DNA from: Clusia tigrina
Taxonomy: Eukaryota; Arthropoda; Insecta; Diptera; Clusiidae
Direction: 5' to 3'
DNA length: 64,000 bases
NCBI GenBank assembly: GCA_920105625.2
Contig: OV050030.1
Location: 61,610,322-61,674,321, forward strand
Numbering within the stretch: position 1 is the stretch's first letter; each line of letters opens with the position of its first letter. Below, piece after piece: positions 12,284 to 23,253 of the stretch. The notes beneath the pieces were generated by a model, which did not search any database, was not told the origin of the DNA, and worked only from the letters and a program-made list of their open reading frames with translations. A program made the position numbers and the translations under genes.

Positions 12284-15061
12284 ATGAGGAGACTGAAAGT
12301 GGCTCAAGCAAACATCCATCATGCCAGAGCAGCCTCGGCTGTCATCGGGAGGGTGTTTGCCAAGAACAACATGGGGCTAGCCCTCATTCAAGAGCCATGG
12401 TGTTACAAAGGTCAAATTAGGGGTCTTTCTAGCAAGTTTACAAAGGTAATATGGGATGCCAATGCTGACATTCCCCGCACCTGTATCCTGATTATAAATG
12501 ATATTAATTACTTTTGTCTTTCAGTATTCATGTCGCGAGATCTTACACCCATCATGGTAAAGTACATAGATGATGGGTTCTCTCACGACATAGTCGATGC
12601 ATCGGCCTACTTTCCGGGAGATATGAATGATATCCCGGAAGAAGTCTATAAACTGGCGAGGCATTGCCTATCCAAAAGGATTCCACTATTGGTGGGCTAT
12701 GACTCAAACGCATACAATACCATCTGGGGTAGCAGTGACACCAATAAACGGGGTGAGTCAGTTCTACAATTTTTATTATCACTTAATTTATATATATTAA
12801 TAAAGAGAACACACTTACTTTTAGAAATGTAATTAGGGAGGAAGTTCTTGATCTGACTTTCTGTAGTCCAGAGCTAACGCTATTGTTAACAATTGAAAAG
12901 TTTCGGACGAACCCTCTCTGTTGGACCACAGCATAATTGAGTTCGATATAGGAGGTATCGTCACAAAAATGGTAGTTTTTAGAAATCAGAGGTATACTAA
13001 CTGGGAATTCTTCGATAGTTCAGTGCATTCACTACTCTCATCCTCAAACATCCAAGGAATATATAAAAATCCGCTGGAGGTAGAGGAGGGTGTCAATGAG
13101 CTGAATGAAATTATTTCCGCATCCTCGAAGAACAAAGAAAAACAGCAGGAATGTTCCTTGGTGGAGTCTGTCTACTAGACGTACTAAGGTGCGTAGGCTA
13201 TTCAATCTAGCTAAGCGTACGGGGGACTGGGAAGAATATAAAAAAGAGTTGACGATCTATAACAAAGAGATCAGACTAGCTAAAAGGACTAGCTTTAGAT
13301 CCTTTTGTGAAAGTGAAGAATCGACTCCTGAAGTAGCACGACGACATAGAGCTCTTGCGAAAAACAAAGCCGATTTAAAGCTGGCATTGAGATCTGAGGA
13401 TGGGACATTGACGATCGCACTCTCCTTTTGCTGCGTGTGCACTTTCCTGGGAGCTCGATCCAGTTACCGTCATCTTTGCAGATGGATGCTCTTCCTAGAA
13501 GAGCAACCAAGATTGGCTGGAAGGTCGCCAATGAAATTATAACTACTGAGAGGCTGAGATGGGCCATCAACTCTTTTCAGCCATATAAATCGCCGGGTGC
13601 GGATAGTATTTTCCCGAACCTTCTCCAGAGGCACTGATTCCGCGCCTGATAAATATCACTAGGGCAGGACTTGCTTTCAGGTACATACGGAAGCATGGCG
13701 CACAGCTAAAGTGGTATTTATCCCCAGGGTAGGCAAGAAGGATTGGCCCATCCCAAATCCTTCAGGCCTATCACTTTGACGTCCTTTGTACTAAAAGCAA
13801 TGGAGAAAATACTTAATATACATCTCCTTGAGACAATATTGAAAAGGGAGCCTTTACATCCTTGTCAGCTTGCATATATTGCGGGAAAATCGACTGAAAC
13901 CGCACTATACCATCCGACTGATTTTATTCAGGCAGCACTGGATAAAAAAGAAATAGCACTTTGTGTCTTTCTCGATATTGAGGGGGCTTTTGACAACACT
14001 CCTCATGAATATATGATTAGGGCTCTTAACAATAGAGGAATAGATAATACCAGTTCCAATTGGATACGAGCTTTACTCAACAGTAGACTGGCTGAAGCTG
14101 AAGCAGGTGACAAAACTGTTAAAGTCAAAGTCAATAAAGGATGTCCTCAGGATATGGTATTTTGTGGAGCATAGTAGTTGATGATCTTCTGGTAAAACTC
14201 ACAAATCTAGGCATATCATGTCAAGGATTTGCGGACGATATTGTGATAATAGTTAGAGGAAAATCTGAATCCACTCTTTCTGATATTATCCAGAGGGGCT
14301 TATTAGCAGCTATTGAATGGTGCGGGGGAACAGGATTGAAAATCAATGCCTCAAAGACCACCATTGTGCCGTTCACTAGAAAAAGTTCTCTACCATATAT
14401 GAAACCTATGCTTCTAAATGGTACATAGGTCGATATTAGCTCTGAGACCAAATACCTCGGAGTAATTTTCGACAAAAAGTTATTGTGGAAGGCTCATCTG
14501 ACAGCAACCACCAAGAGGGCTCCAGCTTCCTTAATGATATGTAGACGGCTTGCTGGTAAATCTTGGAGATGTAAACCAAAAATCGTTCGCTGGATGTATA
14601 CAATGATGGTGAGACCAATCATCACCTATGGTTCTGTAGCCTGGTCAAATAGAGTCAGACTTAAGACAGCGAAATCTACATTAAGTAAAGTAGAACGCCT
14701 TGCCTGCCTTGTTATCACAGGAGCTATGCGCACCTGTCCAACGGCAGCAATGGAAGTTATTCTAGATCTAACACCCTTACATCTAGTAATTCAAGACTCT
14801 GCTAGGAAATCTCTTACCAGAATACAAGGAATTTTCTCGAGAGAATCAAATTACACCCAAAATATATGGGGTAAAAATTCTACTCAAGAATACGGTATAC
14901 TAAAATCTCAAGGATTTTATGCCAAGAAAAATCAATTTTGCACACAAATACTGTACAATGATGAGTTGCAAAATAGAATGGAAAGGTCTAACTGAGACGT
15001 ATAGAATTAGAGAAAATTCCCTCTTATGGTATACTGACGGTTCTAAAACAATTGACGGAAC
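12284..15061 (+). pseudogene. LINE ORF2: endonuclease, RT and start of RNase H, multiply broken
   Basis: ORF2 encodes the enzyme that nicks target DNA and copies element RNA into it. Endonuclease reads from 12284 and includes a GYDSNAYN motif; this copy alone has a one-base loss near 12795 that ends the frame. Reverse transcriptase follows in pieces: FRPITLTSFVLKA near 13770, FLDIEGAFDNTP near 13975, a deletion just after GCPQ near 14150, and FADDI (the catalytic YADD-like box) near 14230. A TAG lies at 14426-14428. The thumb region runs 14483-14995 and breaks near 14911. RNase H starts (WYTDGSK) near 15030 and is cut at 15061. Confidence 0.88.
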
Positions 15062-15972
15062 AACTGACGCCCTCTATCGCCACAACAGGTAACTTATCTA
15101 TAGAGATTAATTAGATTATACTTATTTAAGGGTGTTATACACCGCGACCTGAAAGATCTGTTGTGATGCTCCTATTTATTTGAAAGATTAGGATAGTCAC
15201 AGATCTTCTGTCAGGTTAATTTCCGACAGGAATTCATATATTTTCTAGGAATCAAGTTGAGAGACCTTCTCATATCTAAGATATATTCTCCAAAACACCT
15301 GGGTCTTTTGTGTGCCAATGGTCTGCAGTCTGTGATCAGGTGCAGTGAAGTTTCGTCACTTTCTCCACAGAATCGACAGATGGCATCTGAAGATATACCC
15401 AACTTGTTCAAATGGTACTTGAGTCTACAATGTCCGCTTAAAATGCCTGTGATGATTCTTAATTTACCCCTAAGCATATTTATTAAGTCCTTAGCTCTTT
15501 TAGGATTAAAATCTCCCAGAAGAGCTTTGGCCTGTCTTAATCCCGGAAGAGTTTTCCAGGTTTGACTTCGTTTTGCATCTGTACACTACTTCAGCAGACC
15601 TCCAATGGTATTGGGTTCAGGGCCGCTGAAGTGAGAGGCCGCAGCCTTCCTAGCTAAGCTATCAGCCTTCTCATTTCCCTCTACTCCTATGTGGCCTGGT
15701 ACCCACATTAGAGATAACTTGTTCATACTGCCTAGGGAGTTTAGCTTCCCAATACAGTCCCACACAAGTTTAGACCTCACTAAGGGTGAGCTCAGACTCT
15801 TAAGTGCTGCTTGACTATCAGATAGTATCACGATGTTTTTCCCCTGATACTTCCTGTCAATGTTGATCTGGGCACATCTTTCAATAGCGTGAATTTCCGC
15901 TTGAAAAATGCTTGGAAAAGAACCCATTGGTTCCCAGTAGTTGGTTCTAGGCCCAAATATTCCTACTCCAGT
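15062..15972. other. Spacer of the LINE palindrome
   Basis: This 911-bp stretch lies between the two inverted arms. It consists wholly of the part of copy 3 that copy 2 lacks: the rest of RNase H, the zinc-motif C-terminus and the 3' untranslated region, all read on the minus strand. The junction with copy 2 falls at gacggaac/aactgacg around 15061. Confidence 0.85.
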
Positions 15973-18752
15973 TCCGTCAATTGTCTTAGAACCGTCAGTA
16001 TACCATAAGAGGGAATTTTCTCTAATTCTATACGTCTCAGTTAGACCTTTCCATTCTATTTTGCAACTCATCATTGTACAGTATTTGTGTGCAAAATTGA
16101 TTTTTCTTGGCATAAAATCCTTGTGAGATTTTAGTATACCGTATTCTTGAGTAGAATTTTTACCCCATATATTTTGGGTGTAATTTGATTCTCTCGAGAA
16201 AATGCCTTGTATTCTGGTAAGAGATTTCCTAGCAGAGTCTTGAATTACTAGGTGTAACGGTGTTAGATCTAGAATAACTTCCATTGCTGCCGTTGGACAG
16301 GTGCGCATAGCTCCTGTGATAACAAGGCAGGCAAGGCGTTCTACTTTACTTAATGTAGATTTCGCTGTCTTAAGTCTGACTCTATTTGACCAGGCTACAG
16401 AACCATAGGTGATGATTGGTCTCACCATCATTGTATACATCCAGCGAACGATTTTTGGTTTACATCCCCAAGATTTACCAGCAAGCCGTCTACATATCAT
16501 TAAGGAAGCTGGAGCCCTCTTGGTGGTTGCTGTCAGATGAGCCTTCCACAATAACTTTTTGTCGAAAATTACTCCGAGGTATTTGGTCTCAGAGCTAATA
16601 TCGACCTATGTACCATTTAGAAGCATAGGTTTCATATATGGTAGAGAACTTTTTCTAGTGAACGGCACAATGGTGGTCTTTGAGGCATTGATTTTCAATC
16701 CTGTTCCCCCGCACCATTCAATAGCTGCTAATAAGCCCCTCTGGATAATATCAGAAAGAGTGGATTCAGATTTTCCTCTAACTATTATCACAATATCGTC
16801 CGCAAACCCTTGACATGATATGCCTAGATTTGTGAGTTTTACCAGAAGATCATCAACTACTATGCTCCACAAAATACCATATCCTGAGGACATCCTTTAT
16901 TGACTTTGACTTTAACAGTTTTGTCACCTGCTTCAGCTTCAGCCAGTCTACTGTTGAGTAAAGCTCGTATCCAATTGGAACTGGTATTATCTATTCCTCT
17001 ATTGTTAAGAGCCCTAATCATATATTCATGAGGAGTGTTGTCAAAAGCCCCCTCAATATCGAGAAAGACACAAAGTGCTATTTCTTTTTTATCCAGTGCT
17101 GCCTGAATAAAATCAGTCGGATGGTATAGTGCGGTTTCAGTCGATTTTCCCGCAATATATGCAAGCTGACAAGGATGTAAAGGCTCCCTTTTCAATATTG
17201 TCTCAAGGAGATGTATATTAAGTATTTTCTCCATTGCTTTTAGTACAAAGGACGTCAAAGTGATAGGCCTGAAGGATTTGGGATGGGCCAATCCTTCTTG
17301 CCTACCCTGGGGATAAATACCACTTTAGCTGTGCGCCATGCTTCCGTATGTACCTGAAAGCAAGTCCTGCCCTAGTGATATTTATCAGGCGCGGAATCAG
17401 TGCCTCTGGAGAAGGTTCGGGAAAATACTATCCGCACCCGGCGATTTATATGGCTGAAAAGAGTTGATGGCCCATCTCAGCCTCTCAGTAGTTATAATTT
17501 CATTGGCGACCTTCCAGCCAATCTTGGTTGCTCTTCTAGGAAGAGCATCCATCTGCAAAGATGACGGTAACTGGATCGAGCTCCCAGGAAAGTGCACACG
17601 CAGCAAAAGGAGAGTGCGATCGTCAATGTCCCATCCTCAGATCTCAATGCCAGCTTTAAATCGGCTTTGTTTTTCGCAAGAGCTCTATGTCGTCGTGCTA
17701 CTTCATGAGTCGATTCTTCACTTTCACAAAAGGATCTAAAGCTAGTCCTTTTAGCTAGTCTGATCTCTTTGTTATAGATCGTCAACTCTTTTTTATATTC
17801 TTCCCAGTCCCCCGTACGCTTAGCTAGATTGAATAGCCTACGCACCTTAGTACGTCTAGTAGACAGACTCCACCAAGGAACATTCCTGCTGTTTTTCTTT
17901 GTTCTTCGAGGATGCGGAAATAATTTCATTCAGCTCATTGACACCCTCCTCTACCTCCACCGGATTTTTATATATTCCTTGGATGTTTGAGGATGAGAGT
18001 AGTGAATGCACTGAACTATCGAAGAATTCCCAGTTAGTATACCTCTGATTTCTAAAAACTACCATTTTTGTGACGATACCTCCTATATCGAACTCAATTA
18101 TGCTGTGGTCCAACAGAGAGGGTTCGTCCGAAACTTTTCAATTGTTAACAATATGAGTTAGCTCTGGACTACAGAAAGTCAGATCAAGAACTTCCTCCCT
18201 AATTACATTTCTAAAAGTGAGTGTGTTCTCTTTATTCAATATATATAAATTAAGTGATAATAAAAATTGTAGAACTGACTCACCCCGTTTATTGGTGTCA
18301 CTGCTACCCCAGATGGTATTGTATGCGTTTGAGTCATAGCCCACCAATAGTGGAATCCTTTTGGATAGGCAATGCCTCGCCAGTTTATAGACTTCTTCCG
18401 GGATATCATTCATATCTCCCGGAAAGTAGGCCGATGCATCGACTATGTCGTGAGAGAACCCATCATCTATGTACTTTACCATGATGGGTGTAAGATCTCG
18501 CGACATGAATACTGAAAGACAAAAGTAATTAATATCATTTATAATCAGGATACAGGTGCGGGGAATGTCAGCATTGGCATCCCATATTACCTTTGTAAAC
18601 TTGCTAGAAAGACCCCTAATTTGACCTTTGTAACACCATGGCTCTTGAATGAGGGCTAGCCCCATGTTGTTCTTGGCAAACACCCTCCCGATGACAGCCG
18701 AGGCTGCTCTGGCATCATGGATGTTTGCTTGAGCCACTTTCAGTCTCCTCAT
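15211..18752 (-). pseudogene. LINE ORF2: endonuclease, RT, RNase H, zinc motif, multiply broken
   Basis: Endonuclease frame is 18752-18138, ending at a TGA where the family probably has tryptophan. Further pieces are 18113-17856, 17929-17492, 17606-17397, 17291-16860 (RT fingers and palm), 16893-16606 (FADDI box) and 16551-15586 (thumb and RNase H: WYTDGSK, AEIHAIE, LSDSQAAL and WVPGHIGVEGNEKAD, the four acidic motifs). A stop then precedes 15477-15211, which carries a zinc-knuckle-like CRFCGESDETSLHLITDC motif typical of LINE C-termini. Breaks at the TGA region, near 17890, near 17407, near 16884 and at 16606-16608 match those in copy 2. Confidence 0.88.
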
Positions 18753-18753
18753 C

Positions 18754-20228
18754 TTATGGAACAGATTGTGACGGGATGGTGTTATTCCCATCTTCGTCCT
18801 CCTCGTCCATAGATACATCCTCCAGACTGTGTACTAGTGAAGGACAGTATGCGGCCTCAGCCCCTATCTCAACACTGGGGGCCCTGGAAGAGATTTCCGG
18901 GGCCACAGTCTTCGGTTCAGCTGGGGGAAGCCTACTACTCGTAGTTACATCTGACAGAGGTGGGATGTTTGTCTCCTTTACTTCCTCTGCCTTGGGTTTT
19001 TCCTGAGTACATTTGGAAGAACCGACTTTGATTTTGCTAAATCGGTTGTTCAACGCATATCCCGAGCTCTTTATTAGTCGCATCGACCCATCATCTATTT
19101 CCATGGACAACAACTGTCCGTTGTCCTCGTCCTTGCAACTCCAGAAATTGGTGTTTAGCCCAATATTTTGGCTGGAGAGAAACTTTACTGACACAGCTAC
19201 CTCTTGTCCACTACTACGAGGGAGGAAGAGGAAGACTGTGTGTGATTGTAGAATGTTTCCCACTCTGGCAACCAAATTGACGCCCTCTCTCACTGAAAGC
19301 TGCGTCACGACGCCTTTCAGCCATTCCATCGAGTCCGTCGAACAGCAGTCGATGCTCAGGACGCCAGGCTTGGAGTGGATACCATCGAAGGAGAATTCTT
19401 TGGTCCACTCTCCAACCAGCCTCTCAAGCAACATCTGCTCAACACTTCTCAGCTCATTGCTAGTCAGGATGGTGTTCGGATAGTCCGCCGCAACAACAGC
19501 CACCTTGGTGACGGACGCCACCTTAGCGTAGCTACCTGCTGCCTTGGACCCTCTACGACTAGGTGGGCCTGACGGTCCTCTTTTTGGCTGCGTCAAGATT
19601 AGGAGAAAAGGTGTTTCGTACCCTAGGTTCTTGTTTACATTCGGTTGTGATATTGTGCCAGCCGAATCCTTTAAAACCCTATGCTTCTTCGCCTTAGCAA
19701 AAGCATCATCTGGTTGCAAACCCTGAGACAGGTAGGTGAGGTACCATCTGACTCCAACTCCACTTAGCTCCTTTCTTCTCGGGTCATCCAAACCCCAGGT
19801 TGACCACAATCAGGAAGAGGGATTCCTCTCTTGGCCATCCTGGAGGTTTTCTCCGAGGTGGTAGGTCGGGATGGATTACTCTCTTTGTCCCCCAGTTTTA
19901 CTGCCAGTGTCAACAATCTCTCCTTAGTGGAGATGGGAGTTTGTTGAGTTGGTCCCATTTTTGCCCTGGCAGCAGCAGAAAGAAAGTTTCCGAATTCCTG
20001 CACCACCCGTTCTGTCTAGTGGCATGTGGGTCCCATAGGTCCAGCCACTGTTTTGGTCACGAATGAAGGTCTCCGCTCATTGACCGCAGCAGCATTTGAT
20101 TGGGGTTTAGCGGGTGATCTTACCCCACTAAGAATTGTCTCATCAAGGATTCTTTGCTCCATCTGATTTGCTAATTGAATTGCGGTGACGTCCCGCGGAA
20201 TTTTTTGGTTTGATTTTTGCTTCTTCAT
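18754..20228 (-). pseudogene. LINE ORF1, broken N-terminus, DUF4780-like
   Basis: The most complete ORF1 of the three copies. A likely start is ATG at 20226-20228 (MKKQKSNQ). The first part reads to a stop near 20016, continues in 20006-19764, then shifts into the long frame 19809-18754 (351 codons) that contains the DUF4780-like core and acidic tail also seen in copies 1 and 2. At least one in-frame stop and one frameshift prevent a full protein. ORF1 of this class is expected to coat or chaperone the LINE RNA. Confidence 0.75.
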
Positions 20229-20600
20229 GAAGATTCTTTTTGCGGAGAATATAAAGACCGTTCGGACAGAGATTCGCAATATCCGAGCTAGACTATTACC
20301 ACCGAAGGGCGCCTTTTATTCGGGGGCTCCGTGTACGACTAGACTATTTAACAGGGCCTTTAGCCTGGCAGATCATCAGCACGGGTCACGTTACACCTTG
20401 ATCCAGCCCTTACCTTCGAACCATAGTCAAGGTGTATTTCTCAATGCAGTACTATTAAGGAGTATCAAACACTGAGCGCTACATCCTGACCTTAGCTAGA
20501 TCCAGCACCATCACAATTGATGCCATTGTAGACTTATTACCAGCCGGTACCCTCGGGGAGGGGTTCAGTCGAAGGATTTTCTACCGGCCATTGTGTTCGT

Positions 20601-20827
20601 TGTCACATTCTCTCTTTAACTTCCTTGCGAGAATCTATGTATGTATGTACTTAGTACAGAAAAATGTAGCGAAGCGAAAAAGACGGATGCATATATGCAC
20701 AACAATAATGGTTTGATGTATGTATGTTTTTTCTATCGGTACTTCTCTGACAATGTGCTCACATTTCAGAATTTATGTAAATTCATGAGAGAGCTCTTAT
20801 TGTTTTGTTATATATTGTTTTACAAAA
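20601..20827. other. AT-rich lead-in to the CGGBP1/hAT-like relic
   Basis: A short TATG-type repeat (20637-20648) and AT-rich DNA with no coding signal of its own. It may contain the end of LINE copy 3 and the promoter side of the following gene relic, but I cannot place either. Confidence 0.4.
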
Positions 20828-21540
20828 ATGCCAAAAGAAAATCTGGTTTCTCGCGCAAAAAAATCTATTGGCAGTAATTCTCTTAAAGTGCAGTCGCGAT
20901 CGAACGAAGTTAGCATATTTTGCAGGTACTTGAAAACGCAATATCCAATCACACTTGGGTTCAGAAAAACAAAAAGCTTGCAGCCGTTCATATCCACCCA
21001 AATTCAAAATGCGAGTGCCAAAAAATCTAAAGCTGATACTTATTCAACGAATTTAGCTACAGCATTTATTGAAGGTGGGATTCCTTTATGGAAACTGCGA
21101 CATCCAAGCATTTTTTACAACAACATAATGAAGTTTTACCCAGTGTACACACACTTTACAAAAATATTAATTTCATTTATGAAAATACTTTGCATAATAT
21201 TAAAGATTGCCGGCGATAATCCGATATTCTTAATTGTGGATTAAACTATAGATGCTTGTAAGCGGTTTGCAATAAATATTTTAGTCAGAAAGTTAGATGG
21301 ACCAGCTACAAACCCAATGCTGCTTAGCACTATATTTTTGGAAGAAACTAACAGCACCACTGTGCAACAATGCGTACATAAAGCCTGTACAACTTTATAT
21401 GGTGCATACGAGTATATACCTTTCGAGAAAGTATGGATGTTGCTACCGGATCAAGCTTCGTAAATATTGAAAGCTGGGTGAGATCTGAAAGGAATATTTC
21501 CAAACCTAAGACATATAACGTGTGGTGGACATGGACTGAA

Positions 21541-22948
21541 TTATTATTATTATTAATTCCATGAGATTTGACACAATAAAACTATACTTATGCTAACAAA
21601 GTTAACTAAAAGACATAATTATAAAAGAGTCAAATATCGCTCCTAGTCGAAGCATAGGGCGGTCACAAAAGCTCTCCAACGGTTTCTATCAGCAGCCAGG
21701 TGTCTTATTTCGTTCCAGGTGGCTCTGTGGTGACTTTCGGCGTGGATAGTGCGTACCCATCTTTGTCGTGGGCGTCCTGCTTTCCGACTACCATGTGGGT
21801 TCCATTGAAAGGCCATCTTTGCAATGTTGGTGTCTTCTCTACGCAGAATGTGCCCTATCTAGCTCCACTTGCGTCTTTTAACTTCTATGTCAATAGGCTC
21901 GCTATTGGTGAGGCGCCACAGGTCTTCGTTCATGATCGTTGTCGGCCAGAAAATGCGGCAGATTCTTCGTAGACATTTGTTGACAAAAGTTTGAAGTTGT
22001 CGAGTTATTTGAGACCAACCATGTTTCAGACCCATACAACAGAACCGGTTTTGTGCTGGTGTTAAATATTCGTATTTTTGTGCGCAGCGATATCACACGA
22101 GAATGCCAAATTCGATCTAAATTCCGGAATGCAGACCGTGCTTTGTTTATGCGTGCTGCCATATCAGATGTTGCACCCCCATATTTTGTTATGTAGCTAC
22201 CAAGGTAGCAGAAGGTGTCAACGTCCTCAATGTTGATGGTGGAGTTATCATTTGTCAGTACAGTGAGTGGAGATGTATTTGCAGTTTGCCGTCGCAAAAG
22301 TTTAGTTTTGGAGAAGTTGATTTTGAGGCCAGCTGCATAAGCGTTTACGTCTAGTATTCGTATTCCTGATGAGGCGCCTGCTAACGTGTGCGTCATGAAA
22401 CAGATGTCATCAGCGTAGTCCAAATCGCTGAGCTTTTGGTTCAGTCTCCACCGCAACCCCTCCTCCGTCTCCGCATTAGTACGCCTAAGGACATCATCCA
22501 AGACCACTATAAACAACAGTGGTGACAGAACGTACCTCAGCCTAACGCCTCTGTTTATATTAAAGTTGGCACTATTTTTACCTTTATAACGCACACTAAG
22601 GTTCGCGTCTTTATATAGGGCCTTAATGAGCTCGATGATCTTGTCCGGAACTCTGCAATTTTGTAGAGAGCGCCATATTGCGTCTCTGTTAACCGTGTCA
22701 AACGCACGTTCGAAGTCCACGAAAAGGAGAAATAGTGGCGATCTCCATTCGACAGTTTGCTCCACAATTATGCGTAAAGTGTTGATGTGGTCCACGCAAG
22801 ATCGGTTTGGTCCGAACCCATTTTGTTCACGCCGCAACTGGCTGTTGAGTACACCTGACATCCTATCTAAGATGATAAGAGCTAGGATTTTCAGGATAGA
22901 GTTGAGAAGGGTTATGCCCCTCCAATTTTTACATTGGCTGAGATCTCC
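21541..22948 (-). mobile_element. RTE-type LINE, 5'-truncated, inserted in the hAT-like relic
   Basis: The word ggactgaa occurs just before the element (21533-21540) and again directly after it (22949-22956), a convincing 8-bp target duplication: removing the insertion makes the interrupted gene continuous in frame. The 3' end, on the left, finishes in an ATT/TAA-type simple repeat (21541-21556). About 1.4 kb remain, so the endonuclease half is missing, as is usual for 5'-truncated LINEs. Confidence 0.88.
21640..22861 (-). pseudogene. RTE-type reverse transcriptase, C-terminal half
   Basis: The open part 22861-21902 (319 codons) has FVDFERAFDTVNR (catalytic aspartate block), VLSPLLF and YADDI at residues 149-152, then the connection region CYLGSYITKYGG typical of RTE-type LINEs. 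The usual GVRQG segment reads RGVRLRY here, an altered conserved site. The final segment, with a GxPRQRW-like block, is out of frame downstream to about 21640. The protein lacks its N-terminal endonuclease and cannot be complete. Confidence 0.85.
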
Positions 22949-23253
22949 GGACTGAATAGAGTTTGTGAATTAATCAAACACGAAAACGACGAGGTGAATG
23001 ATTTAATCGCTGGCATGAAATCGGCTCTTTGTAAATCACATTCCCGTCATCAAAGATTTTCCGAAATGTGCAATTTCCCGTTTCCTCTCGATCTGATCGA
23101 GATTCGTTGGAACAGGAGGCCTTCTTCTGCATTTTACTATGTGGAACATTAAATTATTTGTGCTCGCGTTGCAGTCGGACTCATTGGCAGTTCTAAAATT
23201 AAAACAAAAACCATCGAAAACACTAACTTGGACTCAGCCTTGTATACAATATA

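Larger units (their letters stand above)
6889..12721 (+). repeat. Tandem segmental duplication, unit 2
   Basis: Second copy of the block at 1-5846. The offset is 6888 bases before the 13-bp indel and 6875 after it. The near identity implies either a very recent duplication or two haplotypes placed in series by the assembler. The mariner (9827-11120) and the LINE start (11289) sit at the same relative places as in unit 1. Confidence 0.95.
11289..15061 (+). mobile_element. LOA-type LINE, copy 2 (left palindrome arm)
   Basis: Plus-strand LINE with the same 5' truncation point as copy 1, continuing through endonuclease and reverse transcriptase into the first residues of RNase H. It stops at 15061, where copy 3 in the opposite direction begins at its own 3' end. 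The region pairs with 19747-15973 on the minus strand (paired positions sum to about 31034-31036), giving an inverted repeat of about 3.8 kb. Confidence 0.9.
15062..20600 (-). mobile_element. LOA-type LINE, copy 3 (most complete; right palindrome arm)
   Basis: Minus-strand copy of about 5.5 kb that holds a probable 5' leader (about 20600-20280), ORF1, ORF2 with endonuclease, reverse transcriptase, RNase H and a C-terminal zinc motif, and a 3' untranslated part (about 15210-15062). The 5' boundary is approximate: GC-rich, LINE-like sequence gives way to AT-rich DNA near 20600. No clear tail or target duplication was found at either end. Confidence 0.85.

Noticed and set aside
19013..19483. 156-codon plus-strand frame inside LINE copy 3 and its mirror images in copies 1 and 2
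   Set aside because: It is antisense to the DUF4780-like ORF1 and exists only because that region is GC-rich and open.
11289..20600. Twin-priming 5' inversion of a single LINE
   Set aside because: Twin priming yields two non-overlapping parts of one element. Here both arms contain the same ORF1-ORF2 region, so two copies are required.
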